From Bacteroidota bacterium (GTDB lineage: Bacteria; Bacteroidota; Bacteroidia; Chitinophagales; LD1): DNA of 9,724 bases. Positions within the stretch are counted from its first letter, which is position 1; every line of letters begins with the position of its first letter. Shown in pieces: positions 1-6,102 of the stretch. Under the pieces are notes generated by a model, which was not told the DNA's origin, did no database searches, and worked only from the letters and a program-made list of their open reading frames with translations. The stretch spans positions 1 through 9,724 of the forward strand of contig JAEYZB010000124.1 in the NCBI GenBank assembly GCA_023428205.1, written 5' to 3'. The position numbers and the translations under genes were made by a program.

Positions 1-581
1 GTACAATCCCATTCGTACGCTTTCGTTTTAGGGATAATTTCTAAACTTTCTTTTGACGAAATTACGGTACAATTATCGGGCACTTCCCCGCGAATCACAC
101 AACCTGCGCCAATCGTGACATTATTGCCGATTTTAGCCCCCGCTATAATGCTGCAATTCGCTCCAATCCATACATTATTGCCTATTTCTACTCCTTTGGT
201 GTGAGATGTTTTTCGGTGATCATATTTGTAATGATTAGTCGTGGTAATTGAAGTTCCATTCCCGATATTTACATTGTTCCCCAATTTCAATCCTCCCGAT
301 GCCGAAATGTAAAGTCCAATATTATCCCCCGGATCGCAGCAAATACCTTTTTCAATACATTCGACTCCTGTAATGCGCGACCGAAAGTCCACTGGCCACG
401 GTACATTGCCATTTATGCGCAGTATTTTTTGAAAAAATGCATAACGCATCAAAATTTGATAATTGTATAAATAGCCGTAGCGAGGACGCTGATATTTCGG
501 ATAAAGGAACTTTACCAAAAACCGAAGAACATTATCGTCAAGGAGTAAAACAATTTTTTTGATGACTGCTTTCGTTCTCAC
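1..581 (-). CDS. Hexapeptide-repeat acyltransferase, partial (3' end beyond window)
   Basis: The minus strand is open from a GTG at 581 to the window edge (193 codons seen). Residues about 87-175 show left-handed beta-helix hexapeptide repeats (IGNGTSI, IGNNVWIGANCSI, IGNNVTIGAGCVI). H117, in TTTNHYKYDH, is the likely catalytic base. The N-terminal 70 residues (with KVPWPV-like NVPWPVDF at 59-66) resemble sugar or glycan O-/N-acetyltransferases of the LbH superfamily, which use acetyl-CoA in the cytoplasm. GTG at 581 is the first usable start after an in-frame stop at 609-611; the alternative is ATG at residue 45, which would lose part of the N-terminal domain. No Shine-Dalgarno is visible. 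It is divergent from rbfA across 62 bp. The substrate cannot be told; a surface-glycan sugar is inferred. The family call is firm and the start is uncertain. Confidence 0.85.
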   Translation of the reverse strand, partial: MRTKAVIKKIVLLLDDNVLRFLVKFLYPKYQRPRYGYLYNYQILMRYAFFQKILRINGNVPWPVDFRSRITGVECIEKGICCDPGDNIGLYISASGGLKLGNNVNIGNGTSITTTNHYKYDHRKTSHTKGVEIGNNVWIGANCSIIAGAKIGNNVTIGAGCVIRGEVPDNCTVISSKESLEIIPKTKAYEWDC

Positions 582-617
582 AAACGTACATATTTTTAAT
601 AAATACCGCTAAATCTG

Positions 618-625
618 TACTTTCG
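618..625 (+). promoter_or_regulatory. Putative -7 element for rbfA-aroK
   Basis: TACTTTCG fits TAnnTT(T/C)G, the Bacteroidota -7 box with C for T at the seventh base. It ends 18 nt before the rbfA ATG, which gives a leader of roughly 12-14 nt. No TTG is found at the expected -33 distance. Confidence 0.45.
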
Positions 626-643
626 TCCCATAAATTCGCAGTC

Positions 644-1012
644 ATGGATAGTCGTAGACAAAGTAAAATAGGTTCTTTGATGAAAGAAACACTCACGGAA
701 ATTTTATATCGTGAGGGACGAAATATTTATGGCTCGGCAATGGTTTCTGTAACCAACGCATGGGTTTCAAGCGATCTTTCCTTGGGGCGTTTTTATTTCA
801 GTATATATAATACCGAAAACAGCGACATTGTTTTGAAACAACTGAATGAAGCGAAGCCACAACTAAAGCGTGCATTGGTGGCGAAAATGCGTGACCTTCG
901 TAAAATGCCTGAGTTTGAATTTTTCTTGGATGATACGATTGAACAGGCAGAAAAAATTGAAAGCTTGTTCAAAAAAATTCATGAAGAAGACGATAGAATT
1001 AAAAATGGATAA
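644..1012 (+). CDS. rbfA: 30S ribosome-binding factor RbfA
   Basis: 122 residues, the usual RbfA length. RbfA is a small KH-type RNA-binding protein that binds immature 30S subunits and helps mature the 5' end of 16S rRNA, especially in the cold. The family signature is present: N-terminal SRRQSKIGSLMKETLTEIL (residues 3-21); central VSVTNAWVSSDLSLGRFYFS (34-53); C-terminal block with PEFEFFLDDTIEQAEKIESL (89-108). ATG at 644 places the SRRQ motif at the usual distance from the N-terminus. The stop codon (1010-1012) lies inside the left arm of an inverted repeat that fills the gap to aroK. Probably co-transcribed with aroK, 59 bp downstream. Confidence 0.93.
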   Translation: MDSRRQSKIGSLMKETLTEILYREGRNIYGSAMVSVTNAWVSSDLSLGRFYFSIYNTENSDIVLKQLNEAKPQLKRALVAKMRDLRKMPEFEFFLDDTIEQAEKIESLFKKIHEEDDRIKNG

Positions 1013-1071
1013 TAGAGAATGAAATTCAACATTTTCCTTCGTTCTCCATTTTCAACTTTCAATTATCCATT
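1004..1071 (+). repeat. Imperfect inverted repeat between rbfA and aroK
   Basis: The outer arms are perfect 10-mers: AATGGATAAT (1004-1013) and ATTATCCATT (1062-1071). An inner pair, GAGAATGAA (1015-1023) and TTCGTTCTC (1038-1046), matches with one G-U. The arms span the rbfA stop codon and end flush with the aroK GTG. It could be an RNA hairpin between the two cistrons or a small palindromic mobile element. Confidence 0.6.
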
Positions 1072-1527
1072 GTGATTTTTATCATTGGCTTTACCGGAGC
1101 AGGAAAAACAACCTACGGCAAAAAAATAGCCGAAGAATTAGATGTCCCATTTTACGATTTAGATGAAGAAATAGAAAAAATCGAAGGCAAAACGATCGCG
1201 AATATTTTTGCCGAAAAAGGGGAAGATTATTTTCGAAAATTAGAAACAGAAACACTCCGTAATTTCCAATTTCCTGAAAAAGCAATTATTGCTTGTGGTG
1301 GCGGTACGCCTTGCTTTCACGATAATATCAAATGGTTGAAAAAAACGGGCACAGTGTACTACCTGAAAAAATCTTCCGCGCAAATTGCTGAGCAATTATT
1401 GCAAACGGATTTAGCTACACGTCCGCTTTTGCGCGACAAAACAAAAGAAGAAATCACGCAATGGATAAGTGAAATGCTTGCGAAACGCGAAGTCTTTTAT
1501 CTGCAAGCTGATGAAATTATTGAATAA
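1072..1527 (+). CDS. aroK: Shikimate kinase (short form)
   Basis: 151 residues. The enzyme phosphorylates shikimate at the 3-hydroxyl with ATP, in chorismate and aromatic amino acid synthesis, in the cytoplasm. Visible motifs: P-loop GFTGAGKTT (6-14), DLD (29-31) for Mg/shikimate, FRKLE (54-58, with the shikimate-binding Arg55), GGG (76-78), and lid RPLL (117-120). Start GTG at 1072 is chosen because the frame upstream offers no ATG and the P-loop sits at the usual distance. The family usually runs 160-180 residues; here the protein stops just after KREVFYLQADEIIE, so the last beta-strand/helix is shortened. All catalytic motifs are present, so it is probably active. It ends at a strong terminator. 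Confidence 0.92.
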   Translation: MIFIIGFTGAGKTTYGKKIAEELDVPFYDLDEEIEKIEGKTIANIFAEKGEDYFRKLETETLRNFQFPEKAIIACGGGTPCFHDNIKWLKKTGTVYYLKKSSAQIAEQLLQTDLATRPLLRDKTKEEITQWISEMLAKREVFYLQADEIIE

Positions 1528-1530
1528 TAA

Positions 1531-1563
1531 AAAATCCCGAATGATGTTGCCATTCGGGATTTT
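1531..1563 (+). terminator. Rho-independent terminator, probably bidirectional
   Basis: AAAATCCCGAATG (1531-1543), a 7-nt loop, then CATTCGGGATTTT (1551-1563), continuing into more T. The perfect 13-bp stem has A-rich and T-rich flanks on either side, so it can end aroK on the plus strand and the convergent metallopeptidase gene on the minus strand. Confidence 0.9.
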
Positions 1564-1573
1564 TTTTATGGAT

Positions 1574-1596
1574 TTCCCGCTTTCGCGGGAATGACG
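1574..1596. repeat. Small palindromic intergenic repeat (CCCGC hairpin + ATGACG)
   Basis: TTCCCGC (1574-1580), loop TTTC, GCGGGAA (1585-1591), followed by TGACG. On the minus strand this is the widespread intergenic repeat whose translation gives RHSRESGKS. A diverged relative lies at 8311-8336. It lies between the terminator and the metallopeptidase stop codon. Confidence 0.7.
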
Positions 1597-1606
1597 ATTC
1601 TTTTTA

Positions 1607-2293
1607 TTAGTCACGACTTCTGCCCATGAACATTTGTACATAGTACAGTAAGTTGATAAGCGATCCAACCGCAGCAACTACATAGGTCATAGCTGCCCAT
1701 TTCAACGCATCTTTTGCCATATCGTGTTCTTGTATTGAAGTCATTCCGCTGCTTTCCAACCAACGTAAAGCACGAGCGGAAGCGTCAAATTCTACAGGCA
1801 AGGTAACGAAACTGAAAATAGTGGTCGCTGCGAAAAGAATAATGCCTATTGCCAAAATCGGAAGTCCGACTTGTGGAGCAAATGCCGAAAGCAACGCTCC
1901 CCCTAACAGCACCCATTGTACCCATTGACTTGCGAAACTAATGGTTGGAACCAATTTTGAGCGCATCGTGAGCCATGCATACGGTTCAGCGTGTTGTACT
2001 GCGTGTCCGCATTCGTGAGAAGCGATGGCAGCCGCGGCTACGCTACGTCCCGAAAATACTTCAGGTGAAAGATTCACGGTTTTGTCCATCGGATTATAGT
2101 GGTCAGTTAAACGTCCCTCGACAGAGACAACTTTCACGTCATAAATTCCGTTTTCTTTCAGCATTTTTTGTGCTATTTCCTCTCCGGATAAATTTCCTTG
2201 CGAAGGTACTTTTGAATACTCTTCAAATTTGTTTTTCAATCGCCACTGAATAAGCCAGCTTATTCCAAAGACGAGCAATAATAGAAATCCCAT
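1607..2293 (-). CDS. Membrane neutral zinc metallopeptidase (YugP-like)
   Basis: 228 residues from ATG at 2293, close to the usual length of the YugP/Zn-peptidase_2 family. HEXXH is present as HECGH at 93-97 (two zinc-binding His, Glu94 as catalytic base). The downstream Glu168, in LPVEFDASARA, is the probable third zinc ligand. Membrane segments: about 1-16, 122-140, 144-165 and 199-220, so it is an integral inner-membrane protein with its active site near the first loop. The physiological substrate of this family is not known. The frame runs on upstream to 2443, but that extension overlaps the 3' end of the KAS III gene and lacks family similarity; ATG 2293 begins a typical hydrophobic anchor and has a TACATTCG box 20 nt before it. 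Probably a single-gene unit. Confidence 0.88.
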   Translation of the reverse strand: MGFLLLLVFGISWLIQWRLKNKFEEYSKVPSQGNLSGEEIAQKMLKENGIYDVKVVSVEGRLTDHYNPMDKTVNLSPEVFSGRSVAAAAIASHECGHAVQHAEPYAWLTMRSKLVPTISFASQWVQWVLLGGALLSAFAPQVGLPILAIGIILFAATTIFSFVTLPVEFDASARALRWLESSGMTSIQEHDMAKDALKWAAMTYVVAAVGSLINLLYYVQMFMGRSRD

Positions 2294-2313
2294 TTTATTT
2301 ACTTTTTGTTTAG

Positions 2314-2321
2314 CGAATGTA
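2314..2321 (-). promoter_or_regulatory. Putative -7 element for the metallopeptidase gene
   Basis: TACATTCG on the minus strand, 20 nt upstream of ATG 2293. It fits TAnnTT(T/C)G. No TTG is found at the -33 distance. Confidence 0.4.
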
Positions 2322-2358
2322 ATACAAAGAATGTGCCGCAGTGTAATTTTGGCAGAAA

Positions 2359-3396
2359 TTAGATTTTTTCGAGCGGCAATATGCTTGTTTGGCTGAAATC
2401 CGCCACAGCCGAACCCCAAGAAAGCCCTACGCCAAAACCACACAGCAATACGGATTTAGCATTAATTGGCTTTACGGCAATAGTGACGGGAATGGAAGCG
2501 GAACTCGTGTTGCCGTAGTCGTATAAGGAATAGGGTGTTTTCTCACTTGGCAAACCGATTTTTTGACGTACCCGTTCATTCATCAACTGATTTGCCTGAT
2601 GAAAATAGGCGCCTGATATTTCGTCTATTTTTACATTCGAAAATGTCAATAAATCATTCACATTAGTTGGCACTTCGCGCAAGGCGAAATTGAAAATTTT
2701 CATTCCGTCCAATTTCATCTGTAAGCCGTTTCGGTGAATACCTTTTTCTATCTCAGAATATAACATCGAATCAGCCGTAAGAGGTGAACGCATGCCACCA
2801 TCGCGAATAATGATGTCGTCAAATTCTTTGCCGTCCGTTTGCAAGTTGAAGTGCAATAATTCATCTTTAGAAAACTGTAAAGCCGTTGCGCTGCCGGCAT
2901 CTGAGAAAAGCGGAACAACGCTTTTATCTTCTTTGGAAATGACAGATGAAGAGCAGTCGCCTACTAACAATAAGCCTTTCGCATCAGGCATATTTTGCAA
3001 TAGCGAAGCAATCACGGATAGCCCATACACATATCCCGAGCAACCTAAATTTATATCAAACGCCAAACAGTTTTTGTTTAAACCTAATTTTTCTTGAATG
3101 ATGCAAGCTGTAAATGGTATTAAAAAATCAGGTGTTTGCGATACAAATACCAATACAGAAATATCGTTTTTATTCCACTCTAAATGCGCAATTAATTTTT
3201 CAGCCGAAGCCATACATAAATCGGAAGCGGTTGTTCCCCTTTCGGCAATTCTCCGGTAGCGGATTCCGATTGTTTTTACAAATAATTCGCGTTCATTTTC
3301 ATTCAGCAATTCCAATGCCAAATTGTCTTCCGTATTGCGCGGAACACAAGCCGAAATGCCGGCTACCTTTACATTGGGAATAGAGAAAAGTGCCAC
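2359..3396 (-). CDS. 3-oxoacyl-ACP synthase III family protein
   Basis: 345 residues, thiolase fold. KAS III enzymes condense an acyl-CoA or acyl-ACP primer with malonyl-ACP, or act as acyl transferases. The full Cys-His-Asn triad is visible: Cys119 in NLGCSGYVYGL, His266 in YFHQANQLM, Asn296 in YGNTSSASIP; the C-terminal glycine motif is CGFGVGLSWGSA (319-330). GTG at 3396 is the start, two bases after the ACP stop, so the two are translationally coupled. This subfamily, in Bacteroidota, is usually found in polysaccharide loci beside a small ACP rather than as the housekeeping FabH. Here no sugar enzymes adjoin it. I infer that it makes or transfers a short acyl group carried by the neighbouring ACP; the final acceptor is unknown. 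Housekeeping FabH is a less likely alternative. Confidence 0.87.
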   Translation of the reverse strand: MALFSIPNVKVAGISACVPRNTEDNLALELLNENERELFVKTIGIRYRRIAERGTTASDLCMASAEKLIAHLEWNKNDISVLVFVSQTPDFLIPFTACIIQEKLGLNKNCLAFDINLGCSGYVYGLSVIASLLQNMPDAKGLLLVGDCSSSVISKEDKSVVPLFSDAGSATALQFSKDELLHFNLQTDGKEFDDIIIRDGGMRSPLTADSMLYSEIEKGIHRNGLQMKLDGMKIFNFALREVPTNVNDLLTFSNVKIDEISGAYFHQANQLMNERVRQKIGLPSEKTPYSLYDYGNTSSASIPVTIAVKPINAKSVLLCGFGVGLSWGSAVADFSQTSILPLEKI

Positions 3397-3398
3397 GA

Positions 3399-3620
3399 TT
3401 ACAAAAGTTTATGAAATAAATCTTCAATAGTAACGGATGTGCGAATATCGTCAGCTGAAAGTACTTTGCCAAAGTCGCTATCTACCATAGAAATGATAAT
3501 GAGTGCCATCATAGAATTCCATTCTTCCAACTGCCGAAAAGGCGTGTCGGATTTTATTTGCTGTGCAGTTTGCGGAGCAAAACACTCGGAAAATTTCTGA
3601 ACAAAAGTTGCTAATTCCAT
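3399..3620 (-). CDS. Acyl carrier protein (small, KAS III partner)
   Basis: 73 residues, typical ACP size. Ser36 in LEEWNSMMAL is the expected 4'-phosphopantetheine attachment site; Asn replaces the usual Asp of DSL/DSM, a substitution seen in other glycan-locus ACPs. The C-terminal half, VLSADDIRTSVTIEDLF (53-69), matches ACP helix III and its acidic surface. It is not the housekeeping AcpP, whose core is DSLDTVELVM. It is the first gene of a two-gene operon with the KAS III gene, which strongly suggests that the two act together. A consensus Bacteroidota promoter ends four bases before the ATG, so the transcript should be leaderless or nearly so. Confidence 0.85.
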   Translation of the reverse strand: MELATFVQKFSECFAPQTAQQIKSDTPFRQLEEWNSMMALIIISMVDSDFGKVLSADDIRTSVTIEDLFHKLL

Positions 3621-3624
3621 TTTT

Positions 3625-3654
3625 CAAACGTAAGGAAATTTGGCGATTTGGCAA
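3625..3654 (-). promoter_or_regulatory. Consensus Bacteroidota promoter of the ACP-KAS III operon
   Basis: On the minus strand TTG (3654-3652), a 19-nt spacer, then TACGTTTG (3632-3625). This fits the -33 TTG / -7 TAnnTTTG consensus with correct spacing. The expected transcription start falls on or next to the A of ATG 3620. It is the best promoter in the window. Confidence 0.75.
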
Positions 3655-3662
3655 TTAAACAA

Positions 3663-3704
3663 TTTGTCAATGATAATTTCGCAAACTTGTTTTTCATTGT
3701 CAAA
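3663..3704. repeat. Inverted repeat between ACP promoter and tgt
   Basis: TTTGTCAATGA (3663-3673) and TCATTGTCAAA (3694-3704) pair over 11 bp with one mismatch around a 20-nt loop. The sequence around it is built of degenerate CAATTTGTC/AAATCGTC words. It may work as the tgt terminator hairpin, though no clear T tract follows on the minus strand, or it may be an old palindromic repeat. Confidence 0.4.
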
Positions 3705-3728
3705 TCGTCTCATCGTTAAATTGTCTAA

Positions 3729-4859
3729 TCACAGTCTCGTCATTACTTTTTTCACCATCGCGTCTTTCCACGATTTAAAAGTTCCTGCAATGATTTGCTG
3801 GCGTGCTTCGGTTACAAGCCACAGATAAAAACTCAAATTATTCAGTGTGGCAATTTGCGCGCCCAGCATTTCGCCTGAATGTGCCAAGTGGCGCAGATAC
3901 GCTTTGGTGTGTGTGCGCATCAGTTCGCAAGGGCTTTCGGGGTCAATGGGGGTGAAATCATTTTTCCACTTTTCGTTGCGAATATTGATGATGCCGTTTG
4001 TGGTAAAGAGCATTCCGTTTCGCGCATTTCGTGTCGGCATCACACAGTCAATCATATCAATGCCGAGCGAAATAGATTCTAAAATGTTGGCGGGTGTTCC
4101 TACGCCCATTAAGTAGCGGGGTTTTTCTTTGGGCAAAATATCGCAAACAAGTTCCGTCATCGCGTACATATCCTCATCGGGTTCGCCCACAGAAAGTCCG
4201 CCAATAGCATTTCCCAGCATATCTTTTTGTGCGATGTATTCCGCAGATTGTTTGCGTAAATCAGGATAAACACTTCCTTGTACAATCGGAAATAAGGCTT
4301 GCTCATAACCGTATTTCGGTTCTGTTTCTTTGAAGCGAGAAATACATCTATCCAGCCAGCGATGTGTCATTGCCAACGATTTTTTCGCGTAGTCATAATC
4401 GCAGGGATATGGTGTACATTCATCAAACGCCATCATCACATCTGCGCCAATGATGCGCTGTGTATCAATCACATTTTCGGGTGAAAAAAAATGCTTTGAG
4501 CCGTCAATGTGCGAACGAAATTCCGCGCCTTCTTCTTTTATTTTTCGGATGTCGGAAAGCGAATAAACCTGGTAGCCGCCACTATCCGTCAAAATCGGTT
4601 TATTCCAACCGATGAATTTGTGCAAGCCTCCGGCAGCTTCAATCACACTCAAGGTCGGACGCAGATACAGATGATAGGTGTTGCCTAATATAATTTGTGC
4701 TTTTATATCATTTTCTAATTCGCGAAAGTGGATTCCTTTCACGGTTCCTGCCGTGCCGACAGGCATGAAAATGGGCGTTTGCACCACCCCGTGAGCGGTG
4801 TGTAATTCTCCTGCGCGGGCCTTGGATTGTGGGTCAGTAGCGACTAAATCAAATTTCAT
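3729..4859 (-). CDS. tgt: tRNA-guanine transglycosylase (queuine/preQ1 exchange)
   Basis: 376 residues from ATG 4859, the normal family length. Tgt replaces guanine 34 of GUN-anticodon tRNAs with preQ1 on the way to queuosine. Visible: PIFMPVGTAGTVKG (29-42), catalytic-site Asp92 in TDSGGYQVYSL, VQG (193-195), GGLSVGEP (220-227), nucleophile Asp271 in DCVMPTRNARNG. Of the four zinc ligands of E. coli Tgt (Cys-x-Cys-x2-Cys and a His) only Cys311 remains; the other positions align with Ser309, Met314 and Asn340. I recall Bacteroidota homologues also lacking the Cys cluster, so this is probably a lineage trait. A TTG at 4877 would add six residues but lies upstream of the promoter box; ATG 4859 matches the MKFDL start of the family. 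Transcribed divergently from the GT2 gene. Confidence 0.93.
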   Translation of the reverse strand: MKFDLVATDPQSKARAGELHTAHGVVQTPIFMPVGTAGTVKGIHFRELENDIKAQIILGNTYHLYLRPTLSVIEAAGGLHKFIGWNKPILTDSGGYQVYSLSDIRKIKEEGAEFRSHIDGSKHFFSPENVIDTQRIIGADVMMAFDECTPYPCDYDYAKKSLAMTHRWLDRCISRFKETEPKYGYEQALFPIVQGSVYPDLRKQSAEYIAQKDMLGNAIGGLSVGEPDEDMYAMTELVCDILPKEKPRYLMGVGTPANILESISLGIDMIDCVMPTRNARNGMLFTTNGIINIRNEKWKNDFTPIDPESPCELMRTHTKAYLRHLAHSGEMLGAQIATLNNLSFYLWLVTEARQQIIAGTFKSWKDAMVKKVMTRL

Positions 4860-4865
4860 AAGCCG

Positions 4866-4873
4866 CGAAAATA
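4866..4873 (-). promoter_or_regulatory. Putative -7 element for tgt
   Basis: TATTTTCG on the minus strand, six bases before ATG 4859. The start of transcription would be about one to three bases before the ATG. It excludes the upstream TTG (4877) as start codon. Confidence 0.4.
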
Positions 4874-4893
4874 TCAATTACAAACGAAAATTC

Positions 4894-4901
4894 TATCTTC
4901 G
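4894..4901 (+). promoter_or_regulatory. Putative -7 element for the GT2-DUF2304 operon
   Basis: TATCTTCG, the same word found before lysS (6727-6734). It ends five bases before ATG 4907 and overlaps the in-frame GTG at 4901, so ATG 4907 is the preferred start and the mRNA should be almost leaderless. Confidence 0.45.
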
Positions 4902-4906
4902 TGCCA

Positions 4907-5620
4907 ATGAGCCCAATAACTCGTATAGCCGTTATTATCCCGGCTTTCAATGAACAGGAAAGTATCTCCGATGTGGTTTCAAGTGTTCACGCGGTGAGTA
5001 CGGAAACCATTACACTTACGCCCGTGGTGGTGAATGATTGTTCTACGGATAAAACGAAAGAAATTATTGCGAACTTGAATTGCGTGGCACTGAATTTGCC
5101 CATAAATTTAGGGATTGGCGGTGCGGTGCAAACAGGGATAAAATATGCCTTTGACAATGGTTTTGATTATGCGGTGCAGATTGACGGAGACGGACAGCAT
5201 CCACCTGAATTTATTTTGAAGTTGCAAGCCGAAATGGTCGAAAAAAACTGGGACGTTGCGATAGGTTCGCGCTTTATCACGAAAGATGGGTTTCAGTCGT
5301 CCGTGTTTCGCAGAAGTGGAATCACGTATTTTCAGTTTTTGTTGCAGTTGATTATCGGTGAAAAAATTACGGATGCTACTTCCGGAATGCGCCTGATGAA
5401 CCGTAAAGCAATGAAACTTTTGTACGCTTATTATCCTGATGAATATCCTGAGCCGGAAGCTCTGATTTTGTATGCGAGAAATGGCTTGCAGTTTGGTGAA
5501 GTGCCTGTGGTGATGCGCGAAAGAATGGGCGGGGAATCTTCTATTAAAGGGGCTTTCGGGGCGGCTTACTATATGTTCAAGGTTACCATTGCAATTATTT
5601 TTACGTACTTAAGAAAATAG
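4907..5620 (+). CDS. Family 2 glycosyltransferase (DPM1/DPG-synthase-like)
   Basis: 237 residues, GT-A fold. Motifs: IPAFNE (11-16), NDCSTD (43-48) binding the nucleotide, DGDGQH (93-98) carrying the metal-binding DXD, GSRF (120-123), DATSGMRLMN (156-165) and ERMGGESSI (205-213). The last stretch, 219-235, is hydrophobic (YYMFKVTIAIIFTYL) and probably sits on or in the membrane. This layout matches enzymes that transfer a sugar from a nucleotide donor to polyprenyl phosphate at the inner face of the inner membrane. It is followed five bases later by a DUF2304 membrane protein, a pairing frequent in such loci. Donor sugar and final glycan are unknown. ATG 4907 was chosen over GTG 4901 because of the promoter box. 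Confidence 0.9.
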   Translation: MSPITRIAVIIPAFNEQESISDVVSSVHAVSTETITLTPVVVNDCSTDKTKEIIANLNCVALNLPINLGIGGAVQTGIKYAFDNGFDYAVQIDGDGQHPPEFILKLQAEMVEKNWDVAIGSRFITKDGFQSSVFRRSGITYFQFLLQLIIGEKITDATSGMRLMNRKAMKLLYAYYPDEYPEPEALILYARNGLQFGEVPVVMRERMGGESSIKGAFGAAYYMFKVTIAIIFTYLRK

Positions 5621-5625
5621 AAATT

Positions 5626-5976
5626 ATGGGGAAAATTCAGTTTATATCGATTGCGTTCAGCTTTGCGTTTTTGGCGTATGTGTTTTGGCAAATTAAAAAA
5701 GGAAAACTGCGCGAGGAGTACGCTTTCGTGTGGATTCTTTCCACGATTGTCCTTACGTTCTTTTCCGTTTGGGGAGATGGCTTGTGGAAATTGGCGGCAT
5801 TATTAGACGTGGCGGTTCCGCTGAACTTGCTTTTTGCGGGAGCGATTTTTGTGGTTTTGGTGTATCTCTTGCATTTATCACTTTCGGTTTCTAAACTACA
5901 ACATCAAAATAAAGAATTGGCGCAGGAGTTGGCGCTGCTCAAAGAAAAAGTGGGTGAAAAAAACGAGAAGGAATAA
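5626..5976 (+). CDS. DUF2304 small membrane protein
   Basis: 116 residues. Three membrane segments at about 3-21, 33-50 and 66-86, then a charged, heptad-like helix (84-108, SVSKLQHQNKELAQELALLKEKV) that should form a coiled coil in the cytoplasm. The pattern, including KGKLREEYAFVWI between segments 1 and 2, fits DUF2304, whose genes commonly follow GT2 polyprenyl-phosphate glycosyltransferases. A role as membrane partner or scaffold of the upstream enzyme is inferred, not shown. The stop of the glycosyltransferase and this ATG are five bases apart, so they form an operon. The last codons (GEKNEKE) are part of a 24-nt sequence that recurs almost unchanged at 8621-8644. Confidence 0.85.
   Translation: MGKIQFISIAFSFAFLAYVFWQIKKGKLREEYAFVWILSTIVLTFFSVWGDGLWKLAALLDVAVPLNLLFAGAIFVVLVYLLHLSLSVSKLQHQNKELAQELALLKEKVGEKNEKE
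5951..5974 (+). repeat. Dispersed 24-nt repeat, copy 1 (inside DUF2304 3' end)
   Basis: TGGGTGAAAAAAACGAG followed by AAGGAAT; 23 of 24 bases equal copy 4 at 8621-8644. It encodes GEKNEKE at the protein C-terminus. Confidence 0.6.
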
Positions 5977-6044
5977 GATCCTAGTGGTTAATGAAAAAAT
6001 AAAACTAATTATTCTTGACTTTTGAAAGGCGGTTTACATAAAAA

Positions 6045-6065
6045 GGGGCTAAAAAAACGAACACG
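6045..6065 (+). repeat. Dispersed repeat, copy 2 (diverged)
   Basis: GGGGCTAAAAAAACGA then ACACG; 16 of 21 bases match copy 3 (8280-8300), including the A7CGA core and the CACG end. It lies upstream of the RAYT gene. Confidence 0.4.
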
Positions 6066-6089
6066 AAATTAGAATCCCTGAGTTTCTCC

Positions 6090-6097
6090 TACATTTG
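6090..6097 (+). promoter_or_regulatory. Putative -7 element for the RAYT gene
   Basis: TACATTTG matches the Bacteroidota -7 consensus and ends five bases before ATG 6103. No TTG is found at the -33 distance. It predicts a nearly leaderless mRNA. Confidence 0.45.
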
Positions 6098-6102
6098 AAA
6101 TA

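Noticed and set aside
581..588. TACGTTTG as promoter of the acyltransferase gene
   Set aside because: It matches the -7 consensus but touches the GTG start, so transcription would begin inside the reading frame, and no -33 TTG is present. It would be valid only if translation starts at the internal ATG (residue 45).
2293..2443. N-terminal extension of the metallopeptidase frame to 2443
   Set aside because: It overlaps the end of the KAS III gene, lies upstream of the TACATTCG box, and would bury the hydrophobic anchor that normally begins this family.
6015..6040. Sigma-70-like TTGACT with TACATA downstream
   Set aside because: The spacing (14 bp) is wrong and this consensus is not used by the main sigma factor of Bacteroidota.
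6080..6092. Fourth GTAG-hairpin on the left side of the RAYT (minus strand GTAG then GAG-AAA-CTC)
   Set aside because: The stem is only three base pairs and the GTAG overlaps the promoter box; too weak to call beside elements A, B and C.
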